Positions 1-10,312 of a DNA stretch of 64,000 nt are shown here, one piece after another (the first letter of the stretch is position 1; each line of letters begins with the position of its first letter). Under the pieces are notes generated by a model. That model saw nothing but the letters and a program-made list of their open reading frames with translations. It was not told the DNA's origin and searched no databases. The stretch comes from Isoetes taiwanensis. Its lineage: Eukaryota; Streptophyta; Lycopodiopsida; Isoetales; Isoetaceae. Location of the stretch: contig JAJEKV010000074.1 in the NCBI GenBank assembly GCA_021234155.1, positions 2,798,877 through 2,862,876 on the forward strand. The letters are read 5' to 3'. Both the position numbers and the translations under genes were made by a program.

Positions 1-2341
1 GAAGGTTAGGGGCTCAGTTGTTGTTGGAGGATTGTATGCAATTCTTCACAATAGAACAATTGGTGGAAGCAAGAGCCACTTTTCAAGAGTACTTTGTTGA
101 TGAGAGGAGAACCTACATGTACACAATCTTGAGCATGCACTTCAAGATGAAAGAAACCCAAGCAGAAAAAGATACCCTTTGCTAGGCAAATGGATATGTG
201 CAAAAGCATGGGAGTATCCATGCAATTCCAACTTCTTCATGGCATAATTGGCAAAAAAGCAGTGAGGGGAACATGATTGCTTTACATGGAAATAATGGTT
301 TGTTGAGACCAACAGCTAGGACCACGGCTGCCAAGGAGATATTTGAAAAATATATTGATTTCAATGCGAGTCTATGCCACACAAAAGCGAGAAGGGATGA
401 AAAGGGAAGAGCGGTTGTTGAGAAAAGGTTGCCATCACATTGTACTCAAAAGTATTTTGGAAGAAGTGAATTCCTACTTGAGAATTGGGAATTCTTCCAA
501 TATCCCAACCTAGCTTTAGTAGGTTATGGAAGAAGCATTTCAATCATGTCACCATAGCAACTTCAAACAACTTTGCAAAGTGCAATTTATGTGCTAAGTT
601 GAAGGAGACTCTTGATAAGGATTGTGCAACCTAGTCAAAGGGGCTAGGATAAGGGAGCATATGAAGGACCATATGGTGACCAACTATCATGTAGATCATG
701 TTATTGGATGTGGAGGACTTTATCGCATTGGAACCCAATAACTATTTATGTATTATACATGACAAGATGGACCAGACAAAGACTTGTCTTCCACAATTCA
801 AGTACATACCAAAGTCATGTGGAAGATCATACCCTTCTGAGATCTCAATGATGGGGCAATCTTGCATGGGCGAGAATCAAACCTACTATGGCCATTTTAG
901 TTTGGAGTTGTGGAGTGATGGTCCAGATTTTCATATTGGGAGTATCATGAGGTGTTTGAGAAACTATGAAAATGGATACAATGGTCACCTCGGGACCTTC
1001 TACGACTAGCCGGGCACTACATAGAGCATTGTTAGATGGAAACCCTAACAATATTGGAAAGTTGACAAGGCAAGGTTTAGGAAGCATGGGTCTAATGAAC
1101 ATGTTGGAGCTTCAACTTCACGTGCTAAACCTCAAGATCTACCCAAAAGGTTTCTCTTGCAACTTGATAATTGTCTTGGCCAAAATAAGAACGGTGGATG
1201 TTTTCTTTCCTATCCTACTTAACAGCTGTGGGGATATTTGAAAAGAGTTAATTTAGGGTTTCTTATGCCGGGCATACCCATGAGGATGTGGATGCATTAT
1301 TTGGCAAATATAGTTGTATCTTGAATAAAGCAAACAAGTGACCAACTTTCCTAGGCTAATGGAAATCTTGCATGAATGCACTACTCCAAACCCTATAGCT
1401 TCTCTCATAGAAGAAGTGCCCGATTGGAAGAGCTTTGTGGATGGTTATACATTGGATCTTGAAGGTCATTCCAGGGCCTCTGCTGAGTTCACTTTTTGGG
1501 TGAGAGATGGGATTCCAATCTTCCAATGGAAGATGAGACCTTGAGAGGATGAGTGGAGAGGAGGGAGGAAATATGGCGTAGAGATGAGAATGGCAAGCCT
1601 ATGATACCTCTAGGTCAACCAAAAGCTTTAAAACCCTTTTGAAGAAGTGAAGCAATTGGGATTGACTAAGGAAGGAATCCAAGACTATATAAAGCATTGG
1701 CAAACCAATCCAGATGACACCAACCAGTGCCTTGGTGGCTTCTTTGGAAGAAGGTGATTAACTTTGTTGGGGGAGATAGACACATCCTCGGATGAATTGA
1801 AAGAAGGGTGGTTGCCTAAAACTAGGTGGAAGACCTTAGCGGGGTCTTGAGGATTTTGATGACCTTGTAAGTAGCATTCATAAACAATATGCTCCTCCTC
1901 CTTTCGACAAACACTATGTTGGTCCTAAGAACAATAGGCCAAAGTTTCTAGGCATGGATGCTTATGAACCTTCCAATCGACTTGGAATGCCACCAATTTG
2001 TGGTAGTAAAAAAGCAGATTTAGATACATATCCAGTGTGGTTGGGGTTCACTATCTCGATATTTGCAAGAAGAAGGTAATATTAACTTCAACCATGTGCG
2101 GGTGGAATGGTGGTGTCCAGTGCATCAGTTGACCAACGTATCGGATAAAGAAAGGTACTCAGATTGTTGGACAAAGAAATGGAGGAGAAATCAGAGTGAT
2201 CCTGATCTTTGGCTAGACTATGAAAGTGTTTTGTACTCATGGACTCCAAACACTATTCCAGCTAGAAATGCGAGAATTACAATACCTCAGGATGTCAGGA
2301 AGAAGGCTATGATATCATTGGGGGTGCTTGAAGAAAGTTGA
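1..2341 (+). pseudogene. Decayed DUF7869-type gene (transposon-like family), 5' end outside window
   Basis: The sequence carries an ordered series of blocks in different frames. They are a helical block (198-557), a Cys-x2-Cys block (FAKCNLCAKLKETLD, about 570-635), the block DKMDQTKTCLPQF (about 760-800), FLLQLDNCLGQNKN (about 1150-1195), GHTHEDVDALFGKY (from 1270), and a C-terminal block with VRVEWWCPVHQ (about 2096-2130). The MDQxKT, LDNCxxxNKN and GHTHEDxDxLF motifs in this order match the DUF7869 family as I know it. These are large multi-copy eukaryotic proteins of unknown biochemical role that are often transposon-associated. Frames switch at least four times and several in-frame stops are present, so this copy is dead. 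The beginning lies left of base 1. The assignment rests on recalled motifs, not a search. Confidence 0.68.
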
Positions 2342-2528
2342 ATAACTATGTAAATTTTTGTTATCACGTTTTTATGATATGGTGCTATATTGTGAAATAT
2401 TGACTATTTTGTAAATAACATGATATTACGTTTTCATAATTTTGAGGTGAAATGTGTGAATTTGAATATGCTACTAAAAACATGCAATATGAAATTTGTC
2501 CCAAAATTAAGACATAAACCCAATTTAA

Positions 2529-3769
2529 TTGAATGATGGTTCTTTACAGAGGTGCATTTCCTTTGGCTCTCCATCCATTAAGCCTCTCCTCCCATGGGCA
2601 TTATTCTATCCACTTTCTCCATATCCTAATGCATCTCCTTTCCTCAAGGGGTTGCTAACTGCTTGGGAGACTGTGCGCACTTTGTTTCAGTTCCATCCAA
2701 TGGCCCACACAGATCCTACAGCCAGTTGTTGGTGGATCCCTTTGGGTGACGGTCATGCAGATTGTCCCCTGGTCTATTCTATCCATCCATTGACGCAACG
2801 TCGGTGGCGAGCAGCAGGTGTGCTCACGGTATCTGCATGGTATAATGAGACAAGATTGTTGACGTGGAATGAGTTCAAATTGAAGTTCCTTCTCCTTCGT
2901 TGGGACCGGAGCATTTGGGAAAAAGTAGCTGCTACACTTCCTCCACACCCACAAGGCGTGGCTCCCGGCTCCGGGTAGTTCATGGCAAGTGTTAAGGAGG
3001 AGCACCTGGTGCACTTTCGATGTATGTGGTCCCTGCTTCATCGAGGTGTTGCCTCCATCACCAAAGTGGCCTTTAGTTATCCCCGAGCCTCATCGTAAAA
3101 GCGATGCGGCGATGGGTATGGGATAAATTGCTTCATCCTAAGCTATCCATTTTATGGTGGCGAGATCACTCATAGATGCGTCGGGTAAACACTTGTTGTT
3201 CATCGATTTAGGTCCGAAGTCTCTCGTGATCCGCCCTCTTTGCACGTAGAGGGATGAGACAATTGAGCACTGCTTCTTCTTGTGTCACCATGTTCGACCA
3301 GCTTGGCAGTGGCTTCTGAGTCTTTTCCATTGTGACTTGAATAGTCAGCAGGTCCTTTTGTCAGTCTATCCTAGTTCTTGGGACAAGTTGGCAAAGAGGG
3401 CTTTCCACTTAGCATCTGCTTGGATCATCTGGTCCATCTGGAAGAGACAAAATCTCCTCATCTTCAAGGGACAGCTCTTTCAGATACACAAGTGCTTAAG
3501 ATGCCCGTAGTCGCATTGTGAAGGCTTACAAATGTTCTTCCTTGAAGGATGACATCAAAAGTGTCATTTGGGAACAATATCTTCAGATTCACACCTACTC
3601 ATAGCAAACAGTTGTGCTCATGGTGATCTGTATTCTCTGCTTTTCCATGTTATGTATGTGATGGGTAGTGTTGCTCTAGTGGATATCTTCTCCACTGGGT
3701 TTTGAGTCCCCCATGTACTCTTTGTATTCTTTTGAGTAATAAAGGCCCACATTCCTCAAAAAAAAAAAA
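2529..3769 (+). pseudogene. 5'-truncated LINE (family A): reverse transcriptase C-terminus, zinc-binding domain, poly(A) tail
   Basis: The ORF at 2529-2978 resembles the region after the RT palm in plant L1-type LINEs. After frame breaks, about 3110-3310 encodes a zf-RVT-like domain (DKLLHPKLSILWW, then ETIEHCFFLCHH spread over two frames). The ORF 3280-3510 continues with AFHLASAWIIWSIWKRQNLLIF. The last codons read about IWEQYLQIHTYS before a stop near 3604. An AATAAA signal at 3738-3743 and an A-run at 3758-3769 mark the 3' end. The same C-terminal block occurs at 9583, 10033 (minus) and 17276, so four copies of one family lie in this window. Stops and frameshifts show it is inactive. I could not identify target-site duplications. 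Confidence 0.75.
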
Positions 3770-4939
3770 CGACATGAAGAATCTCAACGATTTATGGCTA
3801 TGACTGTGGACTCCTTCAGAAGGTCTAGAAAATCCACTATGGTAAACGTGCTTTCCTCTCTTTCTTAATGTACTGGCAGTGTGTAGCATCACTAGCCAAT
3901 TTACAGCCTAAAGATCAATTTTAGCAGCAAATGAATCCGACAAGACCTAAATGAATTCTCTCATTGCAATTTGTTGACGATTATTATTGGTAAATTTCAG
4001 AAGATGAATACCCTCTGGAATTTTACAATTATGCAATTATTAGGGATAACAAGTTGCAAGCAGGAAGTTCAATTGATTTTTGTTTTCATGCATGCAGGCC
4101 ATGAATATGGATATGTACAGTACATATTTGTCACGCTAGCAGCACCAAGTGTAGCTTCAAGATCCAGCTGAGCCACATGCCCATGCCTGGCCCATGTTCA
4201 GGCACAAAGTCAACATGTTCAACAACAACAAAACCATGGCAGCAACATTTGTTGATGCCTAAGAAATATTACCTTTGGAATGATGCACGATTGTTGATCG
4301 AACCGACAAAGCAAAAGACATACATTTTGTCAAGGATAATTATCTAATCTGCCTCGCACTTAAATTTCAATCACGGCCAGTTATTCGTTGGTGCATATTT
4401 TTCAATATAAAGGTTGTAGATCTATTCTGGCTGTAATTGGATGAAGCTCCCTGTTGTATCCTTACATGCTATAAAGTTGCAAGGCACCATTGTTCGTTCG
4501 GTATATATGTAGAAGAGAATGCCAGGAACTTGGATGGCATCCAATCCATAAAGTGAATTTTGGAGATTCCAGTGGTATACAGGTTTAGATAACAATATGA
4601 ATTATCTCTGTGGTGCTCATAGCCTTTTCAATCTGATATGGCTTGGCTATTCTAGGCACCATAGTTCATTGAGTGTACATTTAGAAGAAAATGCAGAAAC
4701 TTGGCTATTCTAGGCACCATAGTTCATTGAGTGTACATTTAGAAGAAAATGCAGAAACTGGATGGCATTCCATCCAAGAAGCGATTTTTGGAGATTACAG
4801 TAATAGTATTAAATTGAAATAGAGCAGTCATTTTATCTATTTCTCTCTTTATTTGGTTATATGCACTTCTACGTACATAAAGCATTAAAATATATAATGA
4901 CATTTATAATCGATCAAAACGCCTCAAATAAACGAAATG
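3770..4939. other. Non-coding stretch with an internally duplicated segment
   Basis: No convincing gene is visible. About 4480-4580 and 4655-4810 are diverged direct copies of one segment; both contain GGCACCAT, a GTAGAAG or TTAGAAG block, and a TGGATGGCAT block. The second copy carries the perfect 58-bp tandem duplication listed separately. The remainder is AT-rich single-copy-like sequence. Confidence 0.5.
4642..4758. repeat. Perfect 58-bp tandem duplication
   Basis: Two adjacent identical units at 4642-4699 and 4700-4757 start with CTTGGCTATTCTAGGCACC. Identity is complete, so the duplication is recent, polymerase slippage-like, or an assembly artefact. Confidence 0.85.
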
Positions 4940-5417
4940 TTAAAGTGTAGAATAAAATGATAAACTTGTGTGGGGCTGTGAAAAAGACACCATAGAATTT
5001 AAAATGAAAAACATGTTTACCAAATGCAAGAGCCAAATTCTTGGAATTGACAACTTGAACTTTTTAAGCACACAAATTGGCAAACCAATAAGTCGGTTAG
5101 TGAAGAGAAATGTCTGCGGCAACCTTGGTTGCTACTTATAAGCATGACACCACAGTTTTAGCGATAGTATCCTTCCCAGAGGGCAGCGGCATAAAACTAC
5201 AGGATGGGATGTCCGTGGCCAATAAACAAATAAACTGGGAATTTCTAAAACCTTTCCAATGGAAAAACAATTCACTTACAAATTCAATAGGATTTTTTTT
5301 TTTATTAAATCCTTATACTTGCACACTTCGGAATCTACATGTTATATGGCGCGCCAAACAAGAAGCAATGCTTCACAAAAGCTTAATGTTTCTTTGGAAG
5401 ATTGCAAGAACGATTTT

Positions 5418-5455
5418 TTCTTGGGAGACTCTATACAACAACAAATAACATAGCC
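5418..5455. repeat. 38-bp exact direct repeat, second copy at 6457-6494
   Basis: The block beginning TTCTTGGGAGACTC and ending ACATAGCC occurs identically at 5418-5455 and 6457-6494. The second copy abuts the hairpin end of the 6279-6458 repeat, so both may belong to one composite repeat family. Confidence 0.85.
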
Positions 5456-5663
5456 AAGAAGTGAAGTGGCTAAGAAGTGAAGTGGCTTTCTTATTGAGTG
5501 TTCCAAAGAAAAACAAGTACAACAATAGAGTAGTAATAATGGATGGCCATAAATATAAAAAGCCAAACACTCTTAAAACCCCGGAACTAGACAATCATCG
5601 GCGGTCTTATAAAAGAAAAATAAAGCCACACAAACTCGAAGTCCGAAATCTTATCAACTGGAC

Positions 5664-5699
5664 TAAAAACCCCGCCCTTTTGGGTTTTCGGGGAAAACC
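5664..5699 (-). other. GC-rich hairpin resembling the family B LINE 3' UTR element
   Basis: On the minus strand this reads GGTTTTCCCCGAAAACCC followed by a G-rich arm and GGGGTTTTTA. The same arrangement precedes the tails of family B LINEs at 14889-14927 (minus) and 34999-35042 (plus). No TATTC tail is visible here, so this is either a LINE 3' UTR scrap or an independent repeat sharing the hairpin. Confidence 0.35.
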
Positions 5700-6021
5700 A
5701 TGAGGATAAAAAATGGACTAAGAGCGATACAACCAATAATGTTGAGATCCGAATAGTAGCCATAAATCGAAAAAATCTTCATGCACTAGCAAGCTTCACG
5801 CCCACCGATAACATTGAGATCTGGGCTCCACGCGCACTGCCGACACCAAACATGCCGAAAAATGAAAGACCGCAATCCAAAAAACCCCAAAAGACTGATT
5901 CAATGTGCTCGCACAAGAAAGACCTAATAAAAGGCAACTCAAACCACTTCACCCATCAAAATTGTTAGTCTTTTAAACTTAAATAGACTTAAAGAAAAAA
6001 TACAGAAATATGACGGGAAAG

Positions 6022-6175
6022 AACATCCGCCTAGCCAGGAAAAACTTCTGCAAACTAGAGCGGGGAAAACATCCATCCATCAAACAAAACTTCATCGAAC
6101 GGGATGGGGAAGAGCATCCGCCTAGCTAGGCAAAAGCAACTGCAAACTAGTACGGGGAAGAACATCCGCCCGTAA
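6022..6175. repeat. Imperfect tandem repeat, unit about 85-90 bp
   Basis: The motif AACATCCGCCTAGCCAGG recurs with variants about every 45-90 bp: near 6025, as CATCCATCC near 6070, near 6115, and near 6163. Between copies lies CTGCAAACTAG followed by CGGGGAA. The units are diverged. Confidence 0.55.
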
Positions 6176-6278
6176 GTAAGAAAAATGAAGAAAAAACTAG
6201 AAAGAAAAAACAAATAGCCAAACAGTTATCACGAGCACACTAAACATAACAAAACCAATAACAGGGTTGGGGGGGTGG

Positions 6279-6462
6279 GAAAAGTAGAGATAAGGAGCAA
6301 AGAAGATGGAACACTCAAAGAGAAGGCCGATAAAGAAAGTAAGAAAATGGAACAATTTATAGATGATTCTAAAAAAGGGGCCCTCGAAAAAAGGTCCCAA
6401 AATAGGATGCCGTCTTCCCAAGAATGATGGTTCTATGATGGCATAGAACCATTGCATTCTTG
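6279..6462. repeat. 180-bp dispersed repeat, copy 1, ending in a 44-nt hairpin
   Basis: Positions 6279-6458 match 9273-9452 with a single difference (ATAAAG versus ATGAAG). The right end (6419-6462) folds: CAAGAATGATGGTTCTATG pairs with CATAGAACCAT and then CATTCTTG, with an ATGG loop and a two-base bulge. Near-identity suggests a recent copy event. No coding potential is recognised, although both copies contain the same short minus-strand ORF. Confidence 0.8.
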
Positions 6463-7057
6463 GGAGACTCTATACAACAACAAATAACATAGCCGACAGA
6501 AGAGGAACACTCCACTTTTAAAAACTAGAAAATGAGAGAACTAAATGAATTCCAGGACTAAAAATGAATATATCTACTACATTGGTAATACTCAAATGTG
6601 ACAAGAAAGGAAGCCAGAGTTGATAGACAAGCACAACAAGTGAAAACCCGCACTACAAAAGCCACCACACAAAAATGAAATATAAAAAAAAATGCAAAGC
6701 ACAAGATACCAGAGCTCAATCGTGAATACGAAAGTTAATGACTATATACAAAGGATCCAAGACAAAATTTGAAGAAACTACCTTAAGCACAATAGATCGT
6801 ATACAAAAGACAATCTGAAGCAACTTAAAGTAAAGTAAAAAACAACCAGAAATATTGGTTATCAAAAAAAAAAGAAAAAAAAAAGAAAAAAGAAAAGAAA
6901 AAGAATAATGCAAAAAATCAATACTTAGCCCCTAGAGGCACAAAATGTATAGATGAAAACCAAATTAAGCAATGAGTCATGGAAGGAACCGCTGCCCCAA
7001 TGAGGCAGAACAGGGGTCAATACAATGAGTTCCATGTCCACCAAAAGTGCAAATCAA

Positions 7058-7693
7058 CTAATGAAGACAAACTATGTCATTGTTGGCGGGCGAGTTTGAG
7101 ACGCAGTGCTTCTTCATCAACGGAGAATGGAGGAAAATATGGTCATCAAAATCGAGAGCTATCTCATAGCCCTCCCTGTCTGCAACAATCAAGAACTTCA
7201 TATGTCGAGCAACAGACGTCCTACCCCCTTCCACAATTGTAAGAACATCATCAGGAATCGAAGGGCTCAATGCAGACATGCGAGAATACAAATCGTTAAA
7301 GCGGTCTAGCATAGAGGACAAGAACTCGTACTGGTGTCTAATTGGATCATTCTTAAAAGTGGGTACGACACGAGAAGTGCGTTCCTGAATCTCCAACCTC
7401 AAGGCCTCAATCTTCTCATTAACATGAGATTGGCTGGATAAAGAACTTTGTAAGTTTTGGATTTGAGCATATTGGAGTTTTATTGCTTGTAGAAGTTCGT
7501 TATTAACATCCACAGAAGAAGCACTGGGAACCGTAGAATTTTGACCCACAAAGGGAGGAGCATGGGAAGAAAATGGAGTGCAATTAACAGAAGGAATAGC
7601 TGATGCACGATGCTTCTTAACAGGGATGGACGACCGTCTTTTAGCAACACGCTTGCGTTTATGCTTATGAGAAGTGGCTCGAGTAGACGCCAT
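7058..7693 (-). CDS. Intact 211-codon ORF: basic nuclear-type N-terminus, coiled coil, helical domain; unknown function
   Basis: The start ATG at 7693 has a favourable ATGGCG context. Residues 1-28 are strongly basic (HKHKRKRVAKRR, then VKKHR), like a bipartite nuclear localisation signal. Residues about 35-62 are Ser/Pro-rich, and about 65-105 look like a coiled coil (NELLQAIKLQYAQIQNLQ). Residues about 110-180 form a helical block containing NDPIRHQYEFLSSMLDRF and then RHMKFLIVADREGYEIALDF. That block has the same flavour as small accessory proteins encoded by some eukaryotic transposons, where a helical domain ends in an 'R-K-IADR-Y' pattern. This is a recalled resemblance only. It stands out as uninterrupted among decayed neighbours. 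The true 3' end may differ if an intron follows. Confidence 0.5.
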   Translation of the reverse strand: MASTRATSHKHKRKRVAKRRSSIPVKKHRASAIPSVNCTPFSSHAPPFVGQNSTVPSASSVDVNNELLQAIKLQYAQIQNLQSSLSSQSHVNEKIEALRLEIQERTSRVVPTFKNDPIRHQYEFLSSMLDRFNDLYSRMSALSPSIPDDVLTIVEGGRTSVARHMKFLIVADREGYEIALDFDDHIFLHSPLMKKHCVSNSPANNDIVCLH

Positions 7694-9272
7694 GAAGAAA
7701 AGATAATTCTCCAGGAAAGAAATTGGAAAAAATAAGCATGCTATGCCCGAAAGAAATAGATGGCCCCCAAAAAGAACAAATATCTTGAGTCACGAATAGA
7801 AAAATCCAAAAATAAACCTAGTTCTAGTAGGCTGCAAATCTGGTTGACTGTTCCTTGTTTCTACCATAACAGAGGCCACACTGCAAGAAAACACAATTCA
7901 TTTGATTAGTGACAAGGGACAAAATTTCTGTTTAACATTCTGTGTTTTAGAACAGAAGATGACAAAAGTTCTTTTTAATAACCTTATAGCCGAAAAAAGA
8001 GGCTCTTGTGGCAAATTTCGAAAGGAGAAAACTTAAAATAAGCAGCCGAAAAAGAAAATCCAAGAAATAGGTAGCCTAGACAAAAGGAGAGCAAAACCTA
8101 AGGGATAATTTGCGAAAGCATTTTTCAAAGCAGCCGGATATCCTGGCACAAATCCGGCTATGGCGGATGAGGTAAAGATTTTGCTGGGTTATCTATTTTT
8201 CGGCTATGGCAGATAGGGTTTAGCTTTGCTTGGTTTTTATTCATGGATACAGTGGCCGGATCTTCTTCTGCAAAAATCAGAAGCTGCGAACCAGGACCCA
8301 AACTTAAACTTGAACCCGAGCTATCAGACGAGGAAAGGATGGAATAGCTGAAGTAGATGGGATCATGGTACATTAAAGACCACGGAATTTGCAATCTAGT
8401 AATTGGTGAGCTGAGTAATTGGTGCAGACGTCTGGGTTTGAAAAGCGATACATTGTCCTGTTCTGAGACAGTCAAAGAACAGGAGTCCTGGGTTACAGAA
8501 ATGGGGCAAATATTGGAGATTGATTGGGTTTAGAACAGGAAGCAGAAGAATGCTACAAGATCTTAAAACATTTCTAGTCTCTGGGTAAATATGGAGATAC
8601 AGAATTGTAGACTTCTATGTCTCTTGCTGCACACAGGTATCTAAGCTATCCTAGCAATAACTTTTATTGTCGTCATGAGGGTTGATTAGAACTTCTAACA
8701 TTTTCCTATTCCAAGCTATGCATATGGGCAGATAGACAATAATGAGCCTACTGATAATGGCAGTGGAGCTTTAAAAAGAAGTGCCTAAGGTGCAGAAGAT
8801 AAATGATAGAGACAGAATAGTTTGCAAAACTATGAAAGCAGAAATCTGAGGATAAACTGCAAGAAAGATCTATGCTGAACCTATGAATAAATACTTTATA
8901 GATTTCCCGTAATGCTGCAAATCAGTCAAGCACAAAACACAGAGAACAAATTGAAGTCACAATAATGATCCGTTCGAGTTGGAAATTCATGACAATTATC
9001 ATTTCCATCCAAGATTGTTTGCCATGAAGAATTTTGACACAGACGTTCAAATAGAAGGCATGTTTGGGGAATATCAAAGGGCATACTAAACCATACAGTT
9101 AAAAATCTGATCAACCTAAAAGTAAGTGTAGATTTAGTGGAACCGATTCGAGATCTACCATTCCAAATCAACTTAAAACTCACAGAAAGGCACAGAAAAT
9201 TTAAGAACTAAGTAATCTACTCAACAAAAAAGATACCAAACACAAAACTAGAAAGCACAACTAGAGAGCTTA
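7694..9272. other. Non-coding stretch with weak ORFs
   Basis: Minus-strand ORFs at 8158-8475 (105 codons) and 8926-9183 (85 codons) show no recognisable domain and no clear start context. I would not call them genes. I see no repeats, RNA genes or transposon ends here. Confidence 0.4.
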
Positions 9273-9456
9273 GAAAAGTAGAGATAAGGAGCAAAGAAGA
9301 TGGAACACTCAAAGAGAAGGCCGATGAAGAAAGTAAGAAAATGGAACAATTTATAGATGATTCTAAAAAAGGGGCCCTCGAAAAAAGGTCCCAAAATAGG
9401 ATGCCGTCTTCCCAAGAATGATGGTTCTATGATGGCATAGAACCATTGCATTTTTG
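9273..9456. repeat. 180-bp dispersed repeat, copy 2
   Basis: This is the partner of 6279-6458, differing at one base. The terminal hairpin is retained (about 9413-9456) with TTTTTG in place of TTCTTG at the very end. Flanking sequences of the two copies differ immediately outside 9273 and 9452, so the unit boundaries are well defined. Confidence 0.8.
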
Positions 9457-9582
9457 TTTTTTGCAGATTTTAGGATCTTTGTTGCATTCGACCAAATAAA
9501 GAATAACACTAGCAGAGTAATGTAAATCTTTATTCCACCCAACAACATTTGGAGATGGTGTGAGTCAAGTGCATCCATACTC

Positions 9583-9776
9583 GGTAATAAGCTACTTCAT
9601 CCTAAAGTGGCAGTTCTTTGGTGGCAGATTCTTCATAGGTGTCTGCGGGTTAATGTGCTTGTCCATAAGTTTAATCCTAGAATATCAAATCAGTGTCCAG
9701 TATGCAAGCGTGGATCTGAGACCATTGAGCATTGCTTTTTCATGTGTGAACACCTTAGATAGGTATGGGACTTAGA
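9583..9776 (+). pseudogene. LINE (family A) zinc-binding domain fragment
   Basis: The frame from 9583 reads GNKLLHPKVAVLWWQILHR, then CPVCKRGSETIEHCFFMCEH before a TAG near 9763. This is the Cys-x2-Cys...His-x4-Cys layout of the zf-RVT domain at the C-terminus of plant LINE polymerases. It is closely related to the copy at 3110-3310. The 3' side is interrupted by a short direct repeat (GATAGGTATGGGACTTAG at about 9755 and 9791). No poly(A) tail follows. Confidence 0.75.
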
Positions 9777-10032
9777 GTAACAAGTCACTTAGATAGGTAT
9801 GGGACTTAGGTATGTGTAACTTAGAGTGGTTTCTTGGTAAGGCTACCTATATTTCCTCATGAACTAATGTTGTTCCATACATTATTTTGTCTAAACTTTG
9901 TATTAGTTAAGTGGTAATGGTTTTTCATCAAAATAGTGATTATTATAACAATGTAAACGCTAATGGTCTTTTCATCCAAATAGTGATATTAAAACAATGC
10001 AACTGGTATAGTTGAATAAATATATATATATA

Positions 10033-10312
10033 TTTTTTTGAAGGACTTGAGCCTTTATTATCCAGAGAAAGTTACAGAGTACAATGGGGACTAATAACTC
10101 AGTGGAGAGAATGTCCACCAGAGCAAAAGCACCCCACTCAAATACAACAGCTAAACAATAATATGAAGAGCAAGCAAAAACTCATAAGTAAGTATGAATC
10201 TGAAGATAGTGCTCCCAAATACGGCTCTTCACCTCATTAGCAATTGATGAGCACCTGAATGCTTTGACAATTCGTTGTTGGGCATCAAGACGGATCTGTG
10301 CAAACATCTAAG
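10033..10312 (-). pseudogene. LINE (family A) 3' end, minus strand
   Basis: On the minus strand, about 10310-10190 encodes RLDAQQRIVKAFRCSSIAN, then IWEHYLQIHTYL and a stop. This is the same C-terminus seen at 3540-3604 and 17560-17650. An AATAAA signal lies near 10055, followed by CTTCAAAAAAA at 10033-10043. Only the last codons and the 3' UTR remain. A TA microsatellite (10017-10032) lies just beyond the A-tail. Confidence 0.7.

Larger units (their letters stand above)
4940..7057. other. Repeat-rich non-coding block
   Basis: There are no supported genes; the short ORFs here show no recognisable domain. The block holds a 38-bp exact direct repeat (5418-5455 and 6457-6494), a 16-bp tandem duplication containing AAGAAGTGAAGTGGCT (about 5456-5487), a LINE-tail-like hairpin (5664-5699), a tandem motif block (6022-6175), a 180-bp repeat shared with 9273-9452, and an A-rich tract (6868-6907). 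Confidence 0.5.

Noticed and set aside
6421-6462. Helitron 3' end
   Set aside because: There is a hairpin near the repeat end, but no CTRR terminus followed by T and no TC start at the other boundary.
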